In this document: positions 60,510 to 64,000 of the stretch, piece by piece
Numbering within the stretch: the first letter of the stretch is position 1
Layout of the letters: every line of letters starts with the position of its first letter
Source of the DNA: Neckera pumila
Taxonomy: Eukaryota > Streptophyta > Bryopsida > Hypnales > Neckeraceae
DNA: 64,000 bases
Assembly (NCBI GenBank): GCA_963969595.1
Contig: OZ018408.1
Location: 4,275,823 to 4,339,822, forward strand
Direction: 5' to 3'
Notes under the pieces: generated by a model
What the model was told of the DNA's origin: nothing
Database searches by the model: none
What the model saw: only the letters and a program-made list of their open reading frames with translations
Position numbers and translations under genes: made by a program

Positions 60510-63504
60510 TCAGGCTTTCCCGTTGGCACTGGAGGTCGCAGGCTGTCGACAAGGGGATGCAAGCATTTCGGGGTTATTCTCCAACGCTTCAATAACGCCC
60601 TGCAAAACTGATATGAGATCCTCTTTGCTCACGTCCTTTGCCGATCCATTACACATGCTTGGATCATGCTTAGAGACTTCATCATCCTTACTGACGATTG
60701 CCGAGTCCCCGCTTGAATTAACGCCATGATCGGTAGTAGGAGTAGTAGTAGTGTCCGCTTCAGGAACATTATTCTCTAGAGCTGAGAGCACACTCCCTAG
60801 AGCAACGTCAACATCACTCTTGTCCTTGATGAGGATCTCGGCAATCTGAGCAGGGGTCAAGGTCTTCCCAACGAATGCGGACTCTATTCTTTCAAACAAA
60901 GGGTGATCTTGAACTAACAAATAATTATGGGCCAATACTCGGAAAGACGGGAACGTGCAGTATGAGAGTTCAATTTGCATATCCATACGACCAGGGCGGA
61001 GCAAAGCCTTGTCCAGTTTCTCAATGTGGTTCGTGGTGAACACGAAGATTCGCCCATCGCCACAACAGGACCACAAGCCGTCCACAAAATTCAGAAGGCC
61101 AGACAGAGTCACTTTGTTTGAGTCATCCTCTCCCATGACATCACCTGATTTTCGCACAAAAAATTCATGATATTAGCTTCTGCAAATATGGGTGTGATCT
61201 CTGAAGGTGGTATTAGTAAAATTGACCGAGAAGAATTTTAATATTGATCGTTAAAAATGCGTACAAAGTTAATGTGCAAGAGTGGATGCTGTTGAATTAA
61301 AATGCAAAACGAATGAATGCGCAAAGGTTCCTATACTTTACCTGGCATGGACATCGTGGATCGACTACTTTTGGCTTTACCACTGCGGCTGTTGGTGAAC
61401 TTCACAGAACAGTCTATATCTTCCAGTACAATTATCGACCGGTTGCTTGTCTGTAACAGCAGCTGCCGCAACTTGCCATTGGTGCGTACCTAATCATAAA
61501 TAGATCTCTGGTCAGCACATATAACAATCTAAAGCTGTACTCATTTGCAACCCCTTTCACTACAGCACTTAAAGAAGACGGTGCTTTAAAATATTGAAAA
61601 AGTAGCCCACTATTGAAGCAATTTGTTCCATTGCCAGAGACGCAATCACTATCAAAGCAGTTCATGCCAACCCAAGGATTGAATGAAAGGAAACTATAAT
61701 GCCAGCCACTCCCGCCTTTGCAAACATAAGATGAGCTCAAGATTGTTCACAAAAAGAGTACGGATTCGATGTCTTGGCTCATTGATTCCAACGGTGTTCA
61801 CGGAGCTCCTCAAGCATGGAGTCTAATTTGCTGCTATGAGAGGAGCAATCGTGGATCGGAGGTTACCGTATGGAGTTATAACATCACCATGAATCTAGAT
61901 TCGCGTAACACAACTTTCAAGTCCAGATTATACTTACTTGACTGAGTTCCAAGTCATATATGTCGTACTTGAGGAAGTTGGCCATGGCAGCAATCATGGA
62001 GGACTTTCCAGTTCCAGGGGGGCCATACAACAAGTAACCCCTCTTCCAAGCTCTCCCAGCCCTTTCATAAAACGCTTGGTCGGTGGTGAACGCAGTCAGA
62101 TCCGCCATAATGTCTTCCTTCAAGGACGGTTCCATGGCAAGAGTTTGAAACGTCGACGGATGCTTGTAGAAAACCTCTTCCCACATACGCCTCGACCCGG
62201 AAACCGTATACTGGTGAAACCCGTGACTATCCCGGGAATTATTACAGTAGATTTTGACATCTCGGGATTTGCTGGTATATGTGGCAGAGCTCTCAGCGAT
62301 GAAGTTCAGATACTCCGGAAGCAATCTGGCTTTGTCTCTCTTGCGGACTCTCAACTGAAACTCACGCGTAGTTGGCCCACTCTGTCCTCCGGATGGACTT
62401 CTGTACTGCTTCTCTCTAGTGTCTGTATGGTGAGTCCACCACACGGTCATTCCCTGCAGGGTCCGGATGACTGTTAGATGGGTCTATTTTCATACAGAGG
62501 GAACAAAAATAACAGGCACTAATTCGTTAATTAATGCTGAATGCTGAATGCTTCCAATGGTAGAATGCATTTTGGACCTCCCACTCCAGTTATTGAACTA
62601 AGTTCCAGTGTCAGTGAACTGCAACTCAAACCCTTACAGGACAAAGAAAGAATTCTATGACCAATTCGACTGATCATAAATTGACTTAACCCTTACCGGC
62701 TCAATTAAGGATTCATAGTTTTAAACTGACCAATCCTATTGATCATAAATCGGCTTAACCCTGGGAAACATGGTTTATCACAGACTGACCAACACGATTG
62801 ATCATAAACTGACTTAACCCTATAGGGCAAACGAATATGGTTCAAAAAAGCTCAATTCGATTGATGATAAACTGACTTGACTCAGGTGGAGGGTAAAGGA
62901 TCATAGTTCAAAAAAGCCCCAATTCAATCGATCATATTGTGAAAAATATAATGCAGATGGGGTCAATTTGTATGTCACTAGAATCAATGAAGAACAATTG
63001 CATGTGTTAATGTCAAAATGTCAAAAACTAAACTAAAGAAAGTTCCCGTACGACCTACTCCAAAAGTTCTAGAAAAGGAACGTAATACCCACTTTGGGTA
63101 TTCAGGGCTTAAGAAACCTTGAGACTGAATATGAAGGCAAGAAACTCCACCTTGTAAGTATCGACAATGACATCGTCGGAATTCGACAAGCGCATAGTGA
63201 TGCTGGTCGAATTCGGCTGCCTGAAGACGGTGACTCGCTTCGCCTTGTTGTACGCTTTGCACGATTCCAGGTACAAGTGGATGTCGCTGTAGAGCTGGTT
63301 GGGGAGACTCCCTTCGAACTCGTTGACGGTGAGAAAACAAAACGGATTGAGCAAGTTTCGTAGTACGCTCCGTAAGTGGCTCACTGCTTGGTGGGTCTCG
63401 TGTGGCATGGTCTGCTTGATCACGGTGATCAAGCCCAGCAACGGAAACAGCTGACCCATGGCCTGGCCCACGTTTGGTAGCTTCAACTTGCCCAATTGCT
63501 CCAT
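60510..63504 (-). CDS. BCS1-type AAA-ATPase (HSR4/ASD/OM66-like)
   Basis: Member of the plant AAA-ATPase group related to mitochondrial BCS1. Plant members are membrane-anchored in various organelles, and the substrate is unknown here. Four minus-strand exons keep phase: 63151-63504, 61938-62453, 61342-61489 and 60510-61144, giving 550 aa. Exon 1 is the N-terminal AAA-associated domain with a hydrophobic start, PHETHQAV and EFEGSLPNQLYSDIHLYLES. Exon 2 has GMTVWWT and the Walker A GPPGTGKSS at about 262-270. Exon 3 has the Walker B block SIIVLEDIDC at about 308-317. Exon 4 has GLLNFVDGLWSCCGDGRIFVF, TNHIEKLDKALLRPGRMDMQI (sensor and arginine-finger region) and a Ser/Thr/Asp-rich C-terminal tail. 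Intron 1 (62454-63150) contains a degenerate tandem repeat. The start at 63504 has no earlier in-frame ATG in the same exon. Confidence 0.93.
62659..62940. repeat. Five degenerate tandem repeats in AAA-ATPase intron 1
   Basis: Units of about 60-68 bp begin near 62659, 62727, 62787, 62851 and 62915. They share a core close to GATTGATCATAAACTGACTT followed by AACCCT. The core contains the palindrome TGATCA. Function is unknown. Confidence 0.75.
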
Positions 63505-64000
63505 CGCTACTCAACCAATTAAGTAATCTTATTCCAATACTTCTATTGCTCTAACAAAACGAGGGATCACTCCTGCAAGACTGCTGATCGTGACCGCCTT
63601 CACTCCACTATCACAATAACCACTATGTCAGAAAACCCACACGAACGTTAGAGCAAATTGCATCAACGAAAACTAAGCCTCTAGCACAAAGCCTGTAGAC
63701 TCAACTACCGATTTAAATGCTATCACAAGGTGATGATCAAGGATTCAAGAGATCGGTACAAGCCTCCCTCATCACCAAGACAAGATTCTCACAAAAGCTC
63801 TTGCCAGATCCTCCCCATTTTATACCCAATTGGCCACAGTGAGAGCAGAGTCAAAGCTAAGCCATACTTCAAATGAGAGAATATAAACGCATCAACTGTT
63901 CTAAGATCGACTGTGGTGAGTATAGAACTCACTTTGAAATTGTAGAGTCGGGTTTGCCGAGTACTCCATCGGCCGCTACTCCACCAATTAATACAAATTC
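63505..64000. other. Upstream region of the AAA-ATPase gene
   Basis: This is the promoter or leader of the minus-strand gene. The sequence around its start codon (CTCCATCGCTACTCAACCAA) recurs at 63965-63992 as CTCCATCGGCCGCTACTCCA followed by CCAATTAA. There it contains another ATG (63967-63969) with an open short exon ending in a GTGAGT donor at 63932. This could be an alternative first exon or a duplicated fragment. The window ends here. Confidence 0.4.

Noticed and set aside
63505..64000. Possible LTR pair from the repeated sequence near 63502 and 63965
   Set aside because: The matching part is only about 25 bp, there is no TG...CA end structure, and no primer-binding site or polypurine tract is visible.
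1..64000. tRNA, rRNA, CRISPR arrays, bacterial operons
   Set aside because: No tRNA-like box sequences, rRNA blocks or regularly spaced repeats were noticed on reading. The spliced genes with transit peptides exclude a bacterial origin.

Overview
This window is nuclear DNA of a land plant. The genes have many short exons separated by AT-rich GT-AG introns. Three of them encode plastid proteins with N-terminal extensions that look like transit peptides. There is a TIR-NBS-LRR gene, and the intergenic DNA is full of small non-autonomous DNA transposons. The style of the TIR-NBS-LRR (a TIR beginning KIFLSHSG, then an MHDLY motif before the LRRs) and the AT-rich intergenic DNA suggest a bryophyte or another non-flowering plant, but this is inference and I cannot name the species. 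All exon boundaries were worked out by hand from splice sites, reading phase and family similarity. No transcripts or searches were available.

Layout. 1-3.8 kb: AT-rich, with one pogo-type MITE. 3.8-8.5 kb: a TIR-NBS-LRR gene (+) with a candidate membrane-anchor first exon and an apparent one-base frameshift. 8.5-17.3 kb: mostly transposon debris plus some unresolved exon-like ORFs. 17.3-21.8 kb: an alpha/beta-hydrolase gene (-) with 12 constitutive coding exons and one stop-containing alternative exon. 24-29 kb: transposons, including one TTAA element nested inside another. 29.9-34.2 kb: a 12-exon AtuA/DUF1446 gene (-), predicted 598 aa. 34.9-38 kb: MITEs. 39.1-41.0 kb: plastid GrpE (-). 43.5-47.7 kb: a DUF2854 plastid membrane protein gene (+) with a transposon in its last intron. 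48.7-49.8 kb: intronless, GC-rich CHLM (-). 50.4-56.6 kb: Elongator subunit ELP1 (+), predicted 1323 aa. 57.7-58.6 kb: another TTAA element. 60.5-63.5 kb: a BCS1-type AAA-ATPase (-), predicted 550 aa.

How the genes relate. They do not form one pathway. GrpE, DUF2854 and CHLM are three consecutive nuclear genes for plastid proteins (Hsp70 nucleotide exchange, an uncharacterised thylakoid-type membrane protein, and chlorophyll synthesis). GrpE/DUF2854 and CHLM/ELP1 are head to head, and DUF2854/CHLM are convergent.

The most distinctive feature is a set of transposons bounded by TTAA with inverted ends beginning CCCCTAAA or CCCTTAAA, resembling piggyBac-type termini. One copy has inserted into a TTAA inside another, which gives direct evidence for the TTAA target duplication. 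No transposase gene is visible in the window.
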